Under the pieces are notes generated by a model that made no database searches, was not told the origin of the DNA, and was given only the letters and a program-made list of their open reading frames with translations. A stretch of 64,000 nucleotides of DNA. Origin: Streptococcus bovimastitidis (GTDB lineage Bacteria; Bacillota; Bacilli; Lactobacillales; Streptococcaceae). The stretch is taken from NCBI RefSeq assembly GCF_001885095.1, contig NZ_LZDD01000002.1, positions 248,001 to 312,000 of the forward strand, in the 5' to 3' direction. Made by a program: the position numbers and the translations under genes. Below are positions 26,151-35,873 of this stretch, in pieces; position 1 is the first letter of the stretch; each line of letters starts with the position of its first letter.

Positions 26151-27065
26151 CTATCCTAGACGTACACGTGGATCTGCAATACTGATAATAACGTCAGTAA
26201 TTAAGATTGCCACCATTAGCATCAAGGCATAAACAATCGTTGTTCCCATAATAACTGGGTAATCTTTAGTTGGGATTGAAGAGACAAATTGTTGCCCGAT
26301 ACCAGGTATTGAGAAAATCTGTTCAATCAAGGCAGACCCTGTTAATATATTAGCAGCCATTGGACCAACTAATGTCAAAACTGGAATCATTGAGTTACGA
26401 TAAGCATGTTTATTGGTTACTTGACGATTAGTCAAACCTTTAGCACGAGCCAACTGGATATAGTCAGTATTTAAAGTTTCAATCATTTCACTACGGAAGA
26501 AACGGGTAACTTGCGCAAATACAGGAATGGCTAAACCAAATGTTGGCAAAATGGTTTGTGCAAAAGAACCCCATCCAGAAAGTGGTAATAGACCCCATTT
26601 GAACCCAAAGTAGTCTAATAGTAATAAGCCAATGATGAAGGCTGGTACAGAAATTCCTAACGTTGAAATAACACTTAAGAAGCCATCAATTTTATTGTTT
26701 TTATTACGTGCTGAAATAGCACCGACTAACAAACCACCAGAAATACCGACAACAAGAGCTTGAATACCTAAATGGACAGAAACGCCAAGTCTTTGTGTAA
26801 TCAATTTGGTTACAGATTGGTTGATAGATTGATAACTTGTACCAAAGTCCCCATGCAATACATCAAATAAGTACTTCAAATACTGTTGCCACAATGGTTT
26901 ATCTAAGCCATATTGCTTATTCATCATAGCAATCATTTCTGCTGTTAATTTGGGACTGTTGTAAGGTGTTCCTGGCATAATTTGCATTAAGAAGAACGAT
27001 AGAGTTACAACTACCCATAAAGTTACTAATAGTATAGCAACACGTTTTAATAAATATCTAGTCAT
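26151..27065 (-). CDS. oppB: Oligopeptide ABC transporter permease OppB
   Basis: 304 residues, six helices. N-terminal MTRYLLKRVAILLVTLWVVV is typical of OppB/DppB, and the EAA loop is ARAKGLTNRQVTNKHAYRN. It pairs with OppC. Preceded by a hairpin in the oppA-oppB gap that probably reduces downstream expression relative to the binding protein. Confidence 0.95.
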   Translation of the reverse strand: MTRYLLKRVAILLVTLWVVVTLSFFLMQIMPGTPYNSPKLTAEMIAMMNKQYGLDKPLWQQYLKYLFDVLHGDFGTSYQSINQSVTKLITQRLGVSVHLGIQALVVGISGGLLVGAISARNKNNKIDGFLSVISTLGISVPAFIIGLLLLDYFGFKWGLLPLSGWGSFAQTILPTFGLAIPVFAQVTRFFRSEMIETLNTDYIQLARAKGLTNRQVTNKHAYRNSMIPVLTLVGPMAANILTGSALIEQIFSIPGIGQQFVSSIPTKDYPVIMGTTIVYALMLMVAILITDVIISIADPRVRLG

Positions 27066-27083
27066 GATTTCCCTCTAACAAAA

Positions 27084-27110
27084 GCAAGAACTGGGGTCAC
27101 CAATTCTTGC
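27084..27110 (-). terminator. Partial terminator between oppA and oppB
   Basis: GCAAGAATTGG-TGA-CCCCAGTTCTTGC hairpin on the minus strand followed by TTTTG. It would let only part of the transcripts into oppBCDF. Confidence 0.7.
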
Positions 27111-27135
27111 ACTATTTCGTTACGATTAAGGTCTC

Positions 27136-28794
27136 TTATTTTTTATAAGCATGTGTAAAGTCAACGTTTAAACCAGTTGAATTACGAACAAGACCTTTGA
27201 TGCTTGGATTTTGTAAAGCTTGTGTAGTTCTGAAGTATACTGGGTTGTAGTAAGCATTGTCATAAAGAACTTTTTCAGCATCTTTATAATCTTTTGCTGC
27301 TGCATCAGTATCTAGAGCATCATCAGTGATAGCTTTTTTGTAAGCTGCATCATATTCTTTACTTGCGAATTTACCATAGTTGTAGGCTGCATTTGAAGTG
27401 AATAGGCCGTAGAAAGTAGAACCTTCTGGATAGTCACCACCCCAAAGAACAAGAGCAACTTCAAAGTTTTGGTTTTTAGTATCTTCAAGACGTTGTTTGA
27501 AGGTTACAAATTTTTCTTCAACTGTAAGACCAGGAAGAGCTTTTTCCCAAGTTTCTTTAATGTAGTCAACTGTCGCTTTAGCAACTGGGCTATCAGCATC
27601 CGCAGTAACTGTTACTTTAACTGAATCTTTACCAAGTTCTTTCAAACCTTCTTTAAAGACTTTAGCTGCTTCTTTTTCATCATATCTATAGCCAGGTTCA
27701 ACAAATTTAGTTAAATCTGAGCCATCTTTAAGTTTTGCAAGGCCTGTTGGGGCGATCGCTGTCGCAGGTTTTGAGCCAGTATCAACAGCTGCCGCTACAA
27801 TTCCTTTACGGTCTGTTGCCAAGTTAAGCGCCTGACGAATTTTAGTGTTAGCAAGAGTTTCCACTTTACCAGTTTGGTTATAAACCATGTATGCAGTTGT
27901 TGCTTCTGGTACATCTACAACATCTTTATTTTTCTTATTGGCATTGTAGATTGCTGAAGTTCCTGAAATATTAGCTAAATCAAGTTTACCTTGTTTATAC
28001 ATTTGAACAGCAGTATCTGGTTTTTTAACAGTTTGAACATTGATTGCTTTAGTTTTAACTTCTTTAGCATTCCAATAGTTTTTGTTTTTAACAAGTTTGA
28101 ATGTACCACTTGTACCATTCCATTTTTCAACAGTGTATGGTCCAGAATAAATTTGTTTGTCTGATGAAGTACCGTAGTCTTTACCAGCTTTTTTCACAAA
28201 TTCTTCTTTTTGTGGCATGAAGTTTGCAAATGACAACAAGCTCATGAATTGTGGTGATGGTTTAGAAAGTGTGAAGATAACTTTGTTACCTTCAGCTTTA
28301 ACACCTAAAGAGTTGATATCTTTGTTCGCACCACTGTTGATTTCTTCAGCATTTTTTAAGTGAGCATCAAAAGTCAAATAAGCATACTCAGAGGCAGTAG
28401 CTGGATCAACAATACGTTGCCAAGAATAAACAAAATCTTTAGCAGTCAATTCACTACCGTCAGACCATTTTAAGCCATCACGAAGAGTAGCTGTGTAAGT
28501 CAAACCGTCTTCTGAAACGTCAACACTTTTAGCTAATTCAGGTTGAAGTTTACCTTTTCCGTCAACACGGAGTAAGTTACTTTCAGAGTTCCCAATTGCT
28601 AAAGCAGAATAGGTGTCCGTATTTTTGGAAATATCCAATGAGATAATTTCGGTTGGTGTATACCAGTTGATTTCATCTTTGTTTCCTGATTGGGCTGTTG
28701 ATTTGTTTCCACAAGCCATTAAAAGGGTTACAGAAGCAAGAGTAACTGCTCCAAGACCTACACGCTTCCAATTTGCTTTTTGTTGCTCTTTCAT
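27136..28794 (-). CDS. oppA: Oligopeptide-binding lipoprotein OppA
   Basis: 552 residues. Signal peptide with lipobox LLMAC (cysteine near residue 28), so a lipid-anchored extracellular protein. The SBP_bac_5 domain includes the family motif YTATLRDGLKWSDGSELTAKDFVYSW-like segment at about 105-130 and ends in the usual FTHAYKK. It captures oligopeptides and delivers them to OppBC. First gene of the operon, with an extended -10 promoter and an upstream CodY-like box. Confidence 0.95.
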   Translation of the reverse strand: MKEQQKANWKRVGLGAVTLASVTLLMACGNKSTAQSGNKDEINWYTPTEIISLDISKNTDTYSALAIGNSESNLLRVDGKGKLQPELAKSVDVSEDGLTYTATLRDGLKWSDGSELTAKDFVYSWQRIVDPATASEYAYLTFDAHLKNAEEINSGANKDINSLGVKAEGNKVIFTLSKPSPQFMSLLSFANFMPQKEEFVKKAGKDYGTSSDKQIYSGPYTVEKWNGTSGTFKLVKNKNYWNAKEVKTKAINVQTVKKPDTAVQMYKQGKLDLANISGTSAIYNANKKNKDVVDVPEATTAYMVYNQTGKVETLANTKIRQALNLATDRKGIVAAAVDTGSKPATAIAPTGLAKLKDGSDLTKFVEPGYRYDEKEAAKVFKEGLKELGKDSVKVTVTADADSPVAKATVDYIKETWEKALPGLTVEEKFVTFKQRLEDTKNQNFEVALVLWGGDYPEGSTFYGLFTSNAAYNYGKFASKEYDAAYKKAITDDALDTDAAAKDYKDAEKVLYDNAYYNPVYFRTTQALQNPSIKGLVRNSTGLNVDFTHAYKK

Positions 28795-28843
28795 GTAAAG
28801 ACCTCCTAGTCAAACATTTTTTTGTGTAAAAGTTGATAGATTA

Positions 28844-28890
28844 AATTATATCACAATTCAGAAAAAAAGGAATAGATTTATCTGAAAATT
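28844..28890 (-). promoter_or_regulatory. opp promoter and CodY-like box
   Basis: Extended -10 TGATATAAT (TATAAT at 28845-28850 on the minus strand). Just upstream, 28876-28890 reads AATTTTCAGATAAAT on the minus strand, 13 of 15 matches to the CodY consensus AATTTTCWGAAAATT. Repression by CodY in rich medium is expected. Confidence 0.55.
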
Positions 28891-28989
28891 TTGATATTAA
28901 ATTTTTATAAAATACTATAATTTTCAAACCTTTTGATACCAAGGATTATGCACTATCGTGTTAATAAAAAATCAGTCAGATGAATATAA

Positions 28990-29022
28990 TAAAAATCACT
29001 AAGAAAACTTAGTGATTTTAGC
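28990..29022 (-). terminator. glnRA terminator
   Basis: AAAATCACTAAG / CTTAGTGATTTTT inverted repeat with TTTTAT on the minus strand. Confidence 0.85.
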
Positions 29023-29023
29023 A

Positions 29024-30370
29024 TTAGTAACTATGTAAATAATTATCGATTTCCCATTGTGAAACAAAGGTTGCATAAGAAGCCCATTCGATACGTTTTG
29101 CTTCAATAAAGTTTGTATAGATATGCTCACCTAGAGCTTCAATCACCACTTCATCTGTTTGAAGTGCTTTAAGGGCATTGTGTAAAGTCGATGGAAGATC
29201 AATAATACCAGCTGATTGACGTTCTTCCATAGTCATTGTATAGATGTTAGCTTCAACTGGGCGTGGAGCTTCAATTTTATTGATGATTCCGTCAATTCCT
29301 GCTTCTAAAAGCACAGCCATTGCTAAATATGGGTTGGCAGTTGGATCTACAGAACGCAATTCTAAACGAGTACCATTGCCACGAGAAGCAGGTACGCGAA
29401 TCAATGGAGAACGGTTACGACCTGCCCATGCTACATAAACAGGAGCCTCATAGCCTGGAACTAATCGTTTATATGAGTTAACAGTTGGATTCATGATTGC
29501 TGTGTAGCTGTATGCATGTTTCATCAGACCACCTAAGAAGAAGTAAGCATCTTCTGATAATTGCATACCGCGGCTATCATTTTCATCAAAGAAAGCATTT
29601 TTACCATTTTTATCAAATAATGACATATTGCAGTGCATACCAGAACCAGCAATTCCAAATTTAGGTTTTGCCATAAAGGTAGCATATAAGCCATGCTCAC
29701 GAGCAATTGTTTTAACAACAAGTTTAAAGATTTGAATATTATCACAAGCTTTTAAGGCATCATCGTACTTGAAGTCAATTTCATGTTGACCAACAGCCAC
29801 TTCATGGTGACTTGCTTCTACTTCAAAGCCCATTTTTGTCAAAACATTAACGATTTCACGACGTGTATTGTCAGCTAAGTCAGTAGGAGCTAAATCAAAG
29901 TAACCACCATTGTCGTTAACTTCGAGAGTTGGATTTCCTTTTTCATCCATTTTGAAAAGGAAAAATTCTGGTTCTGGTCCCAGGTTAAACGATTTATAGC
30001 CAACTTCTTCCATGTGTCTTAGGGCACGTTTTAGATTACCGCGGGGATCGCCAGGGAAAGGCTCACCTTCGGCAGTATAAATGTCACAAATCAAGCCTGC
30101 GACGGCACCATTTTCATCACCCCAAGGGAAAACAATCCATGTATCCAAATCTGGGTATAAATACATATCTGATTCATTAATACGGACAAATCCTTCGATA
30201 GATGAACCGTCAAACATTGCTTTATTTGATAAGACCTTCTCCAACTGTTCGTCGGTTGCTGGAATTTCAACGTTTTTCATAATTCCCATAATGTCAGTAA
30301 ACATTAAACGTAAAAACGTGACATTTTTTTCCTTAACTTCGCGACGAATGTCAGCTGCTGTGATTGCCAT
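29024..30370 (-). CDS. glnA: Glutamine synthetase type I
   Basis: 448 residues from [12 protein letters not shown] at 30370, which has AAGGAG ten bases upstream; the 27 bases before it are leader. GSI-alpha features: [47 protein letters not shown] and [19 protein letters not shown]. It lacks the adenylylation-site loop of GSI-beta, as usual in Firmicutes. It joins ammonia to glutamate using ATP, and feedback-inhibited GS also controls GlnR. Second gene of glnRA. Confidence 0.97.
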   Translation of the reverse strand: MAITAADIRREVKEKNVTFLRLMFTDIMGIMKNVEIPATDEQLEKVLSNKAMFDGSSIEGFVRINESDMYLYPDLDTWIVFPWGDENGAVAGLICDIYTAEGEPFPGDPRGNLKRALRHMEEVGYKSFNLGPEPEFFLFKMDEKGNPTLEVNDNGGYFDLAPTDLADNTRREIVNVLTKMGFEVEASHHEVAVGQHEIDFKYDDALKACDNIQIFKLVVKTIAREHGLYATFMAKPKFGIAGSGMHCNMSLFDKNGKNAFFDENDSRGMQLSEDAYFFLGGLMKHAYSYTAIMNPTVNSYKRLVPGYEAPVYVAWAGRNRSPLIRVPASRGNGTRLELRSVDPTANPYLAMAVLLEAGIDGIINKIEAPRPVEANIYTMTMEERQSAGIIDLPSTLHNALKALQTDEVVIEALGEHIYTNFIEAKRIEWASYATFVSQWEIDNYLHSY

Positions 30371-30412
30371 AGAAATAATTCTCCTTACTATTTCCAAAAA
30401 TCTAGTTCGTAG

Positions 30413-30784
30413 TTAAATACGAAAGTTACCCATTGATTGTGCTGGTGCTCTGAAACCACCTTGATTTAAGAGTTCATCACGTAGAATGCGCCTTACGTCA
30501 GCATCAGTTAATGCTTTATCAGCCTGATTAAATTTTATTTCCCTTTGAATATACTCACGTTTTATGGCAGCGATATTGAGACCATCATCAATAAAATCCT
30601 TAATTTCTAATAACCGGTCCATATCATTCAATGAAAACATTCGACGATTTCCTTCAGTCCGTTCAGGTTTAATCAGCTCTTGATCTTCATAATAACGAAT
30701 TTGTCTAGCAGATAAATCTGTTAACTTCATTACTGTACCAATTGGAAAGACAGCCATCGAGCGTCTTAATTCTTTTTCTTTCAT
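30413..30784 (-). CDS. glnR: Nitrogen-metabolism repressor GlnR (MerR family)
   Basis: 123 residues from MKEKELRRSM at 30784, four bases after AAAGGGGG; a GTG 15 bases earlier lies in the ribosome site. MerR-type winged helix: AVFPIGTVMKLTDLSARQIRYYEDQELIKP (about 10-40), then NRRMFSLNDMDRLLEIKDF. The C-terminal tail (residues about 100-123) is the part that senses glutamine synthetase. It represses glnRA and other nitrogen genes when glutamine is abundant. The operator is directly upstream. Confidence 0.96.
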   Translation of the reverse strand: MKEKELRRSMAVFPIGTVMKLTDLSARQIRYYEDQELIKPERTEGNRRMFSLNDMDRLLEIKDFIDDGLNIAAIKREYIQREIKFNQADKALTDADVRRILRDELLNQGGFRAPAQSMGNFRI

Positions 30785-30806
30785 GAATCCCCCTTTCACA
30801 TCCTTT

Positions 30807-30865
30807 ATTATAACCTATGATATTAAAATGTCAAGAACCGATGTGACATTTTCTCACATCGGTTC
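30807..30865 (-). promoter_or_regulatory. glnRA promoter with GlnR operator inside a 12-bp hairpin
   Basis: Minus strand -35 TTGACA (30829-30834), 16 bases, -10 TATAAT (30807-30812). The operator TGTGA-N7-TCACA (30842-30858) matches the GlnR consensus TGTNA-N7-TNACA exactly. It is the core of a perfect 12-bp inverted repeat (30835-30865) that also lies at the stop codon of the upstream gene and may end its transcripts. Confidence 0.85.
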
Positions 30866-31380
30866 TATTTTTTTCTTTCTTGCCACTTCTTTCGAATATT
30901 TTCGAGATCGGTATTGACTAAAATAGCCACAAAAACACCACAAAAAGTTTCAAAAACTCTAGCTAAAACATAAACAAAAGTATCACCTGTCGGAATAGAC
31001 AAAGTAATAACCAGTAATGCTGCAACAGCTCCTATTATACCAGCTTTATTATTTATCGCTACGTTAATGATAATCGTAAGCATGGTTACAATAGGTACGA
31101 AAACTAATGTCACCCAAAACTGATGGTTAAAGAAAATTTGCAAAACATAATAGAGCATGGCACAAAGGCCACCAATACTATTACCGATAATTCGAGATGT
31201 TCCAAACGAGACCGTTTCATCCATACTTTCGCGAAGACTAAAAACCGCAGTCAGAGCACCAATTTGTAATCCTTCGAGCCCAAAAAGATGAAAGAATAAG
31301 ATAACCAAGAAAACACAGAATCCTGTCTTAAAGGTTCGCATCCCTAATTTTATTTTTTTGGGATCAAAATAATATCTCAT
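30865..31380 (-). CDS. FUSC/aromatic-acid-exporter-like membrane protein
   Basis: 171 residues, four to five hydrophobic segments: FCVFLVILFFHLFGLEGLQIG, then a loop with ESMDETVSFGTSRIIGNSIGG (the conserved FUSC loop), and further helices. It ends in a basic tail KKWQERKK. Corresponds to the short N-terminal membrane module of the FUSC/ArAE_1 (DUF939) family, whose larger members export aromatic acids. Regularly found next to glnRA in pyogenic streptococci. Substrate unknown. Confidence 0.8.
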   Translation of the reverse strand: MRYYFDPKKIKLGMRTFKTGFCVFLVILFFHLFGLEGLQIGALTAVFSLRESMDETVSFGTSRIIGNSIGGLCAMLYYVLQIFFNHQFWVTLVFVPIVTMLTIIINVAINNKAGIIGAVAALLVITLSIPTGDTFVYVLARVFETFCGVFVAILVNTDLENIRKKWQERKK

Positions 31381-31786
31381 CAGTGACTTCCCCTTTCTAA
31401 TTATAGCTAGTTTACCATAATTATAAGCTATTTGTCATTTAGCTTTTGTAACTTGTCATTAGGAAATGGAAAAGATTATTTGAATAAAAACACAATTTTT
31501 TATGGATGTTTATTAGTTAAGATTAGAGCTTATAATATGTTATATTTTTCATAATTTAGGAAAATTTATACGCAGAAAAAGATTGAGTTCCATCAATACT
31601 TGAATTTAAGTTTTGATTTTCTCATTATTTCCTAAAAATAATGAGAAAAAAGAATTGGAAAAATCCAACTCTTTTAAACTTAATGTACATTAGCTGAACG
31701 GCTCTTCTCCTCTTTAGTAGTGTGAACAGCCTATTTAGCCTTGCGGGGATATGTGTCAACGGAATCATAGATTCCTGACTTACCGC
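31381..31786. other. Intergenic stretch with pgk 3' hairpins
   Basis: 406 bases between pgk and the FUSC gene. Near 31400-31435 two TATAAT-like boxes on the minus strand fit the FUSC promoter. 31621-31675 holds two hairpins for pgk transcript ends. The 80 bases just after pgk include GGAATC/GATTCC and other small dyads with unusually high GC; no gene was found. Confidence 0.45.
31621..31675 (-). terminator. pgk terminator region with two hairpins
   Basis: AGAGTTGGA / TCCAATTCT followed by TTTTTTCTC on the minus strand. The T-rich tail runs into a second hairpin (CTCATTATT / AATAATGAG). Confidence 0.65.
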
Positions 31787-32983
31787 CTACTTTTCTGTTA
31801 ATGCAGCTAATCCTGGTAGCTCTTTACCTTCTAGTAATTCCATTGAGGCTCCACCACCTGTTGAAATCCATGAGAATTTTTCTGCACGGCCTAAGTTGAT
31901 TGCTGCTGCTGCAGAATCACCACCACCGATAATAGATTTCACTCCTGGTTGTTTAACGATTGAATCCATCACTCCAATTGTACCTGCTTGGAAATCAGGG
32001 TTTTCAAAGACACCCATTGGTCCATTCCATACAACTGTTTTAGCACCTTCAAGGGCTTTATCAAAGTTTTTGATGGTTTTTGGTCCGATGTCTAAACCTT
32101 CAAAACCTTCATCAATGTTTTGATCTTCTGTATATTTAACTTCTGTGTAGTTTGCAAAATCGTTAGCTTCTTTGTAGTCAACTGGCAAGATTAATTTATC
32201 TCCAGCTTTAGCCAAGATTTCTTTTGCCAATTCAACCTTATCAGCTTCAAGAAGTGAATTTCCAACTTCATAACCAAGAGCTTTGTTGAATGTATATGTC
32301 ATTCCTCCACCGATGATAACTTTGTCAGCTTTTTCCAATAAGTTTGAAATAACACCGATCTTATCTGAAACTTTAGCTCCACCTAAAATTGCCACGAACG
32401 GACGTTCTGGTGTTTCAACTGCTTCTTTGATGTATGCAATTTCATTTTCTAATAGGAAGCCAGCCACAGCTTTTTCCACATTTGCAGAAATCCCAACGTT
32501 AGAAGCGTGAGCTCGGTGAGCAGTACCGAAAGCATCATTTACAAAAATGCCATCGCCAAGTGATGCCCAATATTTACCTAATTCAGGATCATTTTTAGAT
32601 TCTTTTTTACCGTCTACATCTTCAAAACGTGTATTTTCAACTAGAAGTACTTGTCCATCTTCTAAAGCATTAATTGCTTCTTCCAATTCAGCACCACGAG
32701 TTACTCCAGGGAAAACAACATCTTGACCAAGTTTTTCAGCTAAGCTTTTAGCTACAGGTGCAAGTGATTTACCTTCTTTATCTGCTTCTTCTTTAACACG
32801 ACCTAAGTGTGAAAAGAGAATTGCACGACCACCATTTTCAACAATGTATTTAATTGTAGGTAATGCGGCAGAAATACGGTTATCATTTGTGATAACACCA
32901 TCTTTCAAAGGGACATTAAAGTCAACGCGAACGAGAACCTTTTTCCCTTTTAAGTCAAGGTCTTTAACTGTCATTTTAGCCAT
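31787..32983 (-). CDS. pgk: Phosphoglycerate kinase
   Basis: 398 residues. N-terminal [16 protein letters not shown], substrate-binding LFSHLGRVK, hinge and nucleotide site [12 protein letters not shown], and C-terminal GGGDSAAA near [13 protein letters not shown]. Catalyses 1,3-bisphosphoglycerate + ADP to 3-phosphoglycerate + ATP. Next to gap but with its own promoter (GTGCTATAATAG about 35 bases before the start) and terminator. High-expression codon use. Confidence 0.98.
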   Translation of the reverse strand: MAKMTVKDLDLKGKKVLVRVDFNVPLKDGVITNDNRISAALPTIKYIVENGGRAILFSHLGRVKEEADKEGKSLAPVAKSLAEKLGQDVVFPGVTRGAELEEAINALEDGQVLLVENTRFEDVDGKKESKNDPELGKYWASLGDGIFVNDAFGTAHRAHASNVGISANVEKAVAGFLLENEIAYIKEAVETPERPFVAILGGAKVSDKIGVISNLLEKADKVIIGGGMTYTFNKALGYEVGNSLLEADKVELAKEILAKAGDKLILPVDYKEANDFANYTEVKYTEDQNIDEGFEGLDIGPKTIKNFDKALEGAKTVVWNGPMGVFENPDFQAGTIGVMDSIVKQPGVKSIIGGGDSAAAAINLGRAEKFSWISTGGGASMELLEGKELPGLAALTEK

Positions 32984-33094
32984 TTGTATAGACTCCTTAA
33001 TAATATTTTATACACCCTATTATAGCACAATTTTAGAAAGATAGATAAAAATGAAAGCAATTAATTATTTTTTTCACAATTTTTTCATGCAAAA

Positions 33095-33122
33095 AAAAAA
33101 GGAAGATTGCTCTTCCTTTTTC
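33095..33122 (-). terminator. gap terminator
   Basis: AAAAAGGAAGA / TCTTCCTTTTT hairpin about 10 bases after the gap stop, with T-runs. Confidence 0.7.
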
Positions 33123-33131
33123 TATCTAAAA

Positions 33132-34142
33132 TTATTTAGCAATTTTTGCGAAGTACTCAAGAGTACGTACAAGTTGAGCAGTGTAAGACATTTCGTTGTC
33201 ATACCATGAAACAACTTTAACTAATTGATTTCCATCAACAGTTTGAACTTTAGTTTGAGTAGCATCAAATAATGAACCGAAAGCCATACCAACGATATCT
33301 GATGATACGATTGGATCTTCAGTGTAACCATATGAATCGTTAGCCGCTGCTTTCATAGCTGCATTAACTTCTTCAACTGAAGTTTCTTTTTCAAGAACGG
33401 CTACCAATTCAGTAACTGATCCAGTTGGAACAGGAACACGTTGTGCAGCACCATCAAGTTTACCATTTAATTCAGGGATAACAAGACCGATAGCTTTAGC
33501 AGCACCAGTTGAGTTAGGTACAATGTTTGCTGCAGCAGCACGAGCACGACGAAGGTCACCACCACGGTGTGGTCCGTCAAGAACCATTTGGTCACCAGTG
33601 TAAGCATGGATAGTAGTCATTAAACCTTGTTTAACACCAAAGTTATCTTGTAAAGCTTTAGCCATAGGAGCTAAACAGTTTGTAGTACATGAAGCACCTG
33701 AGATAACAGTTTCAGTTCCATCAAGGATATCATGGTTAGTGTTAAATACAACTGTTTTCACATCGTCTCCACCAGGAGCAGTGATAACAACTTTTTTAGC
33801 ACCGTTTGCATGTAAGTGTTTTTCAGCAGCCGCTTTTTTAGCAAAGAAACCAGTTGCTTCAAGAACGATTTCTACACCGTCAGTTGCCCAGTCAATTTGT
33901 TCTGGATCTTTTTCAGCAGAAACTTTGATAAAGTTTCCGTTAACTTCGAATCCACCATCTTTAACTTCAACTGTTCCGTCGAAACGACCTTGAGTTGTAT
34001 CATATTTTAATAAGTGTGCAAGCATGTTAGGGTCTGTAAGGTCGTTAATACGAGTTACTTCAACACCTTCAACATTTTGAATACGACGGAATGCAAGACG
34101 TCCGATACGACCGAAACCGTTAATACCAACTTTAACTACCAT
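33132..34142 (-). CDS. gap: Glyceraldehyde-3-phosphate dehydrogenase (Plr/SDH)
   Basis: 336 residues from [18 protein letters not shown] at 34142, preceded by AAGGAGG; the upstream in-frame codons are leader. Active-site segment [12 protein letters not shown] with the catalytic Cys, and the following [15 protein letters not shown]. Oxidises and phosphorylates glyceraldehyde 3-phosphate with NAD+. In pyogenic streptococci the same protein is displayed on the surface and binds plasminogen. Promoter TTGCAA-17-TATAAT lies at 34252-34280, and an ISL3 element begins 115 bases beyond it. Confidence 0.97.
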   Translation of the reverse strand: MVVKVGINGFGRIGRLAFRRIQNVEGVEVTRINDLTDPNMLAHLLKYDTTQGRFDGTVEVKDGGFEVNGNFIKVSAEKDPEQIDWATDGVEIVLEATGFFAKKAAAEKHLHANGAKKVVITAPGGDDVKTVVFNTNHDILDGTETVISGASCTTNCLAPMAKALQDNFGVKQGLMTTIHAYTGDQMVLDGPHRGGDLRRARAAAANIVPNSTGAAKAIGLVIPELNGKLDGAAQRVPVPTGSVTELVAVLEKETSVEEVNAAMKAAANDSYGYTEDPIVSSDIVGMAFGSLFDATQTKVQTVDGNQLVKVVSWYDNEMSYTAQLVRTLEYFAKIAK

Positions 34143-34342
34143 TAGTGATTTCCTCCTTATGAAAATCAAAAGAATTATTATTAAGGGACAAGTCCCTACC
34201 TATTGTGAAAAGATTAACAACAAGAACTTGTCCTAACCTTTCAACAGAACTATTATATAACTATTTCTTAAAAATTGCAAACAAAATAACTAATTTCACA
34301 AACTTTAAAAGTCCCATAATCCCTTATATATCAAGGTTTTTG

Positions 34343-34356
34343 TGAAAGTGTTTTCA
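34343..34356 (-). promoter_or_regulatory. cre-like site upstream of gap
   Basis: TGAAAACACTTTCA on the minus strand, one mismatch (C to T at the central CG) to TGWAANCGNTNWCA. It lies about 63 bases upstream of the gap -35 region, a position where CcpA can activate glycolytic genes. Confidence 0.4.
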
Positions 34357-34387
34357 CTGTTTTATAGGATAGAAATCTTAGATCCAT

Positions 34388-34395
34388 CAAAAAAA
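34388..34395 (+). repeat. Target-site duplication, left copy
   Basis: CAAAAAAA, identical to 35826-35833. Eight bases is the usual ISL3-family duplication. Confidence 0.85.
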
Positions 34396-35825
34396 GGATC
34401 TATAATTTCTGTAGTGGGTAAATCCACAAAAGAGATTATAGGGTCTTTTTCTTTTTCTAAATTCTTCACACAAAAAAAGCCCCATATGTCCTATAATGAA
34501 AAGCGCAAACAATATCATTAGAAAGAATCATATGGAACTACTTAAGAATACCACAGAATTGCTCGGTTTAAAAGACCCTAATATCAAAATGTTATTTGTC
34601 TTAAAACATCAAACCCATATTGAAATGAGAGCTAAGCTAGATTACAAGCCTACTCTTTGTCCTCATTGTAAAGGCACTATGATCAAGTATGACTTTCAGA
34701 AACCATCAAAAATTCCTATACTTGATTGCCAAGGATTCCCTTGCGTCCTCCATCTCAAAAAGCGTCGCTTCCAATGTAAATCGTGCTCTAGAGTAACTGT
34801 TGCGCAGACTCCTCTAGTTCTAAAGAATCATCAAATATCTCAACCTGTACTATTTAAAATGACCCAACTCCTCACTAATACAATGACTCATTCTGACATT
34901 GCTAGAACTCTTCATGTCTCTGTATCTGCCATTCAACGGAAGTTAGCACAATTCACCTCCAAAGAGAACTTTTCATCTTTACCAGAGATACTATCTTGGG
35001 ATGAGTTTTCTCACAACAAAGGAAAACTAGCTTTTATTGCTCAAGATTTTGAAACGCGTAAAATCATCACCATTCTTGACAATAACCGTCAAACCACCAT
35101 CAAAAACTATTTCTATAAATACACTAGAAAGGCGAGAGAACACGTTAAAGTTGTGACTGTTGATATGTCTGGAAGCTATATTCCTATAATTAAACAATTG
35201 TTCCCTAAAGCTAAGATTGTCCTTGATCGCTTTCATCTTATCCAACATTTATCACGTGCTATGATGACTACAAGAATAGCCATCATGAAATCTTTTGATA
35301 CTAAATCTCAGACTTACCGTCTCTTGAAATACCATTGGCGATTCTTTCAGAAAGACAGCCGTAAACTCTCAGTTAAACCCTTTTACTGCAGAACCTTAGG
35401 TCAAACTGTAACTCCGAAGGAAGTGATTCATAAAGCTCTTAGTCATTGTGAGGAACTTCGTTACTACTATGACCTCTATCAATTATTACTTTTTCACTTT
35501 CAAGAGAAGAGAATTGATGCATTTTTTAGTTTGATTGAAGAGAACTTAACAGCCACGAACAAAATCTTTAAAACAGTCTTTAAGACCTTCATGAAACATA
35601 AGACATATATTATCACTAATGTCCTCGAAACTTCTTTTTCTAATGCCAAACTAGAAGCTACTAATAAACTCATAAAAGATATTAAAAGAGCTGCTTTTGG
35701 ATTTCGGAACTTTGAAAACTTTAAGAAACGTATTTTGATTGCTTTGAACCTCAAAAAAGAGAGTATCAATTTGATACTCTCAAGAGCTTAGCTTTTCATC
35801 TACCCACTACAGTTGACAAAGAGCC
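34396..35825 (+). mobile_element. Complete ISL3-family insertion sequence (IS1193-like)
   Basis: 1430 bases. The ends share CTGTAGTGGGTA in inverted orientation, within imperfect repeats of about 25 bases starting GG, and are flanked by 8-bp direct repeats. It encodes one intact transposase. The family, end sequence and duplication length agree. It has landed in the A/T-tract of the fusA terminator, between fusA and gap. Confidence 0.9.
34532..35791 (+). CDS. ISL3-family transposase
   Basis: 419 residues from MELLKNTTELLG at 34532; the upstream ATG at 34496 overlaps a TATAAT -10 box (34491-34496) and cannot be the start. The N-terminal zinc-finger-like CPHCKGTM ... CKSC (about 45-90) and an HTH (HSDIARTLHVSVSAIQRKL) precede the DDE core (VTVDMSGSYIPIIKQLFPKA, VLDRFHLIQH), and the ending is FGFRNFENFKKRIL. 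All parts seem intact, so transposition is plausible. Confidence 0.93.
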   Translation: MELLKNTTELLGLKDPNIKMLFVLKHQTHIEMRAKLDYKPTLCPHCKGTMIKYDFQKPSKIPILDCQGFPCVLHLKKRRFQCKSCSRVTVAQTPLVLKNHQISQPVLFKMTQLLTNTMTHSDIARTLHVSVSAIQRKLAQFTSKENFSSLPEILSWDEFSHNKGKLAFIAQDFETRKIITILDNNRQTTIKNYFYKYTRKAREHVKVVTVDMSGSYIPIIKQLFPKAKIVLDRFHLIQHLSRAMMTTRIAIMKSFDTKSQTYRLLKYHWRFFQKDSRKLSVKPFYCRTLGQTVTPKEVIHKALSHCEELRYYYDLYQLLLFHFQEKRIDAFFSLIEENLTATNKIFKTVFKTFMKHKTYIITNVLETSFSNAKLEATNKLIKDIKRAAFGFRNFENFKKRILIALNLKKESINLILSRA

Positions 35826-35833
35826 CAAAAAAA
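35826..35833 (+). repeat. Target-site duplication, right copy
   Basis: CAAAAAAA, the T-tract of the fusA terminator seen from the plus strand. Confidence 0.85.
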
Positions 35834-35864
35834 GAAGTTAAGACAAAGTCCTAACTTCTTTTAA
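35826..35864 (-). terminator. fusA terminator, T-tract duplicated by IS insertion
   Basis: AAAAGAAGTTAGGAC-TTT-GTCTTAACTTCTTTTTTT on the minus strand. The IS abuts the last T of the tract; the terminator itself is whole. Confidence 0.85.
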
Positions 35865-35873
35865 GTGAATTAA

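Noticed and set aside
34496-34531. Upstream ATG for the ISL3 transposase
   Set aside because: It overlaps the TATAAT of the transposase promoter; the start at 34532 has a ribosome site and the family's normal length.
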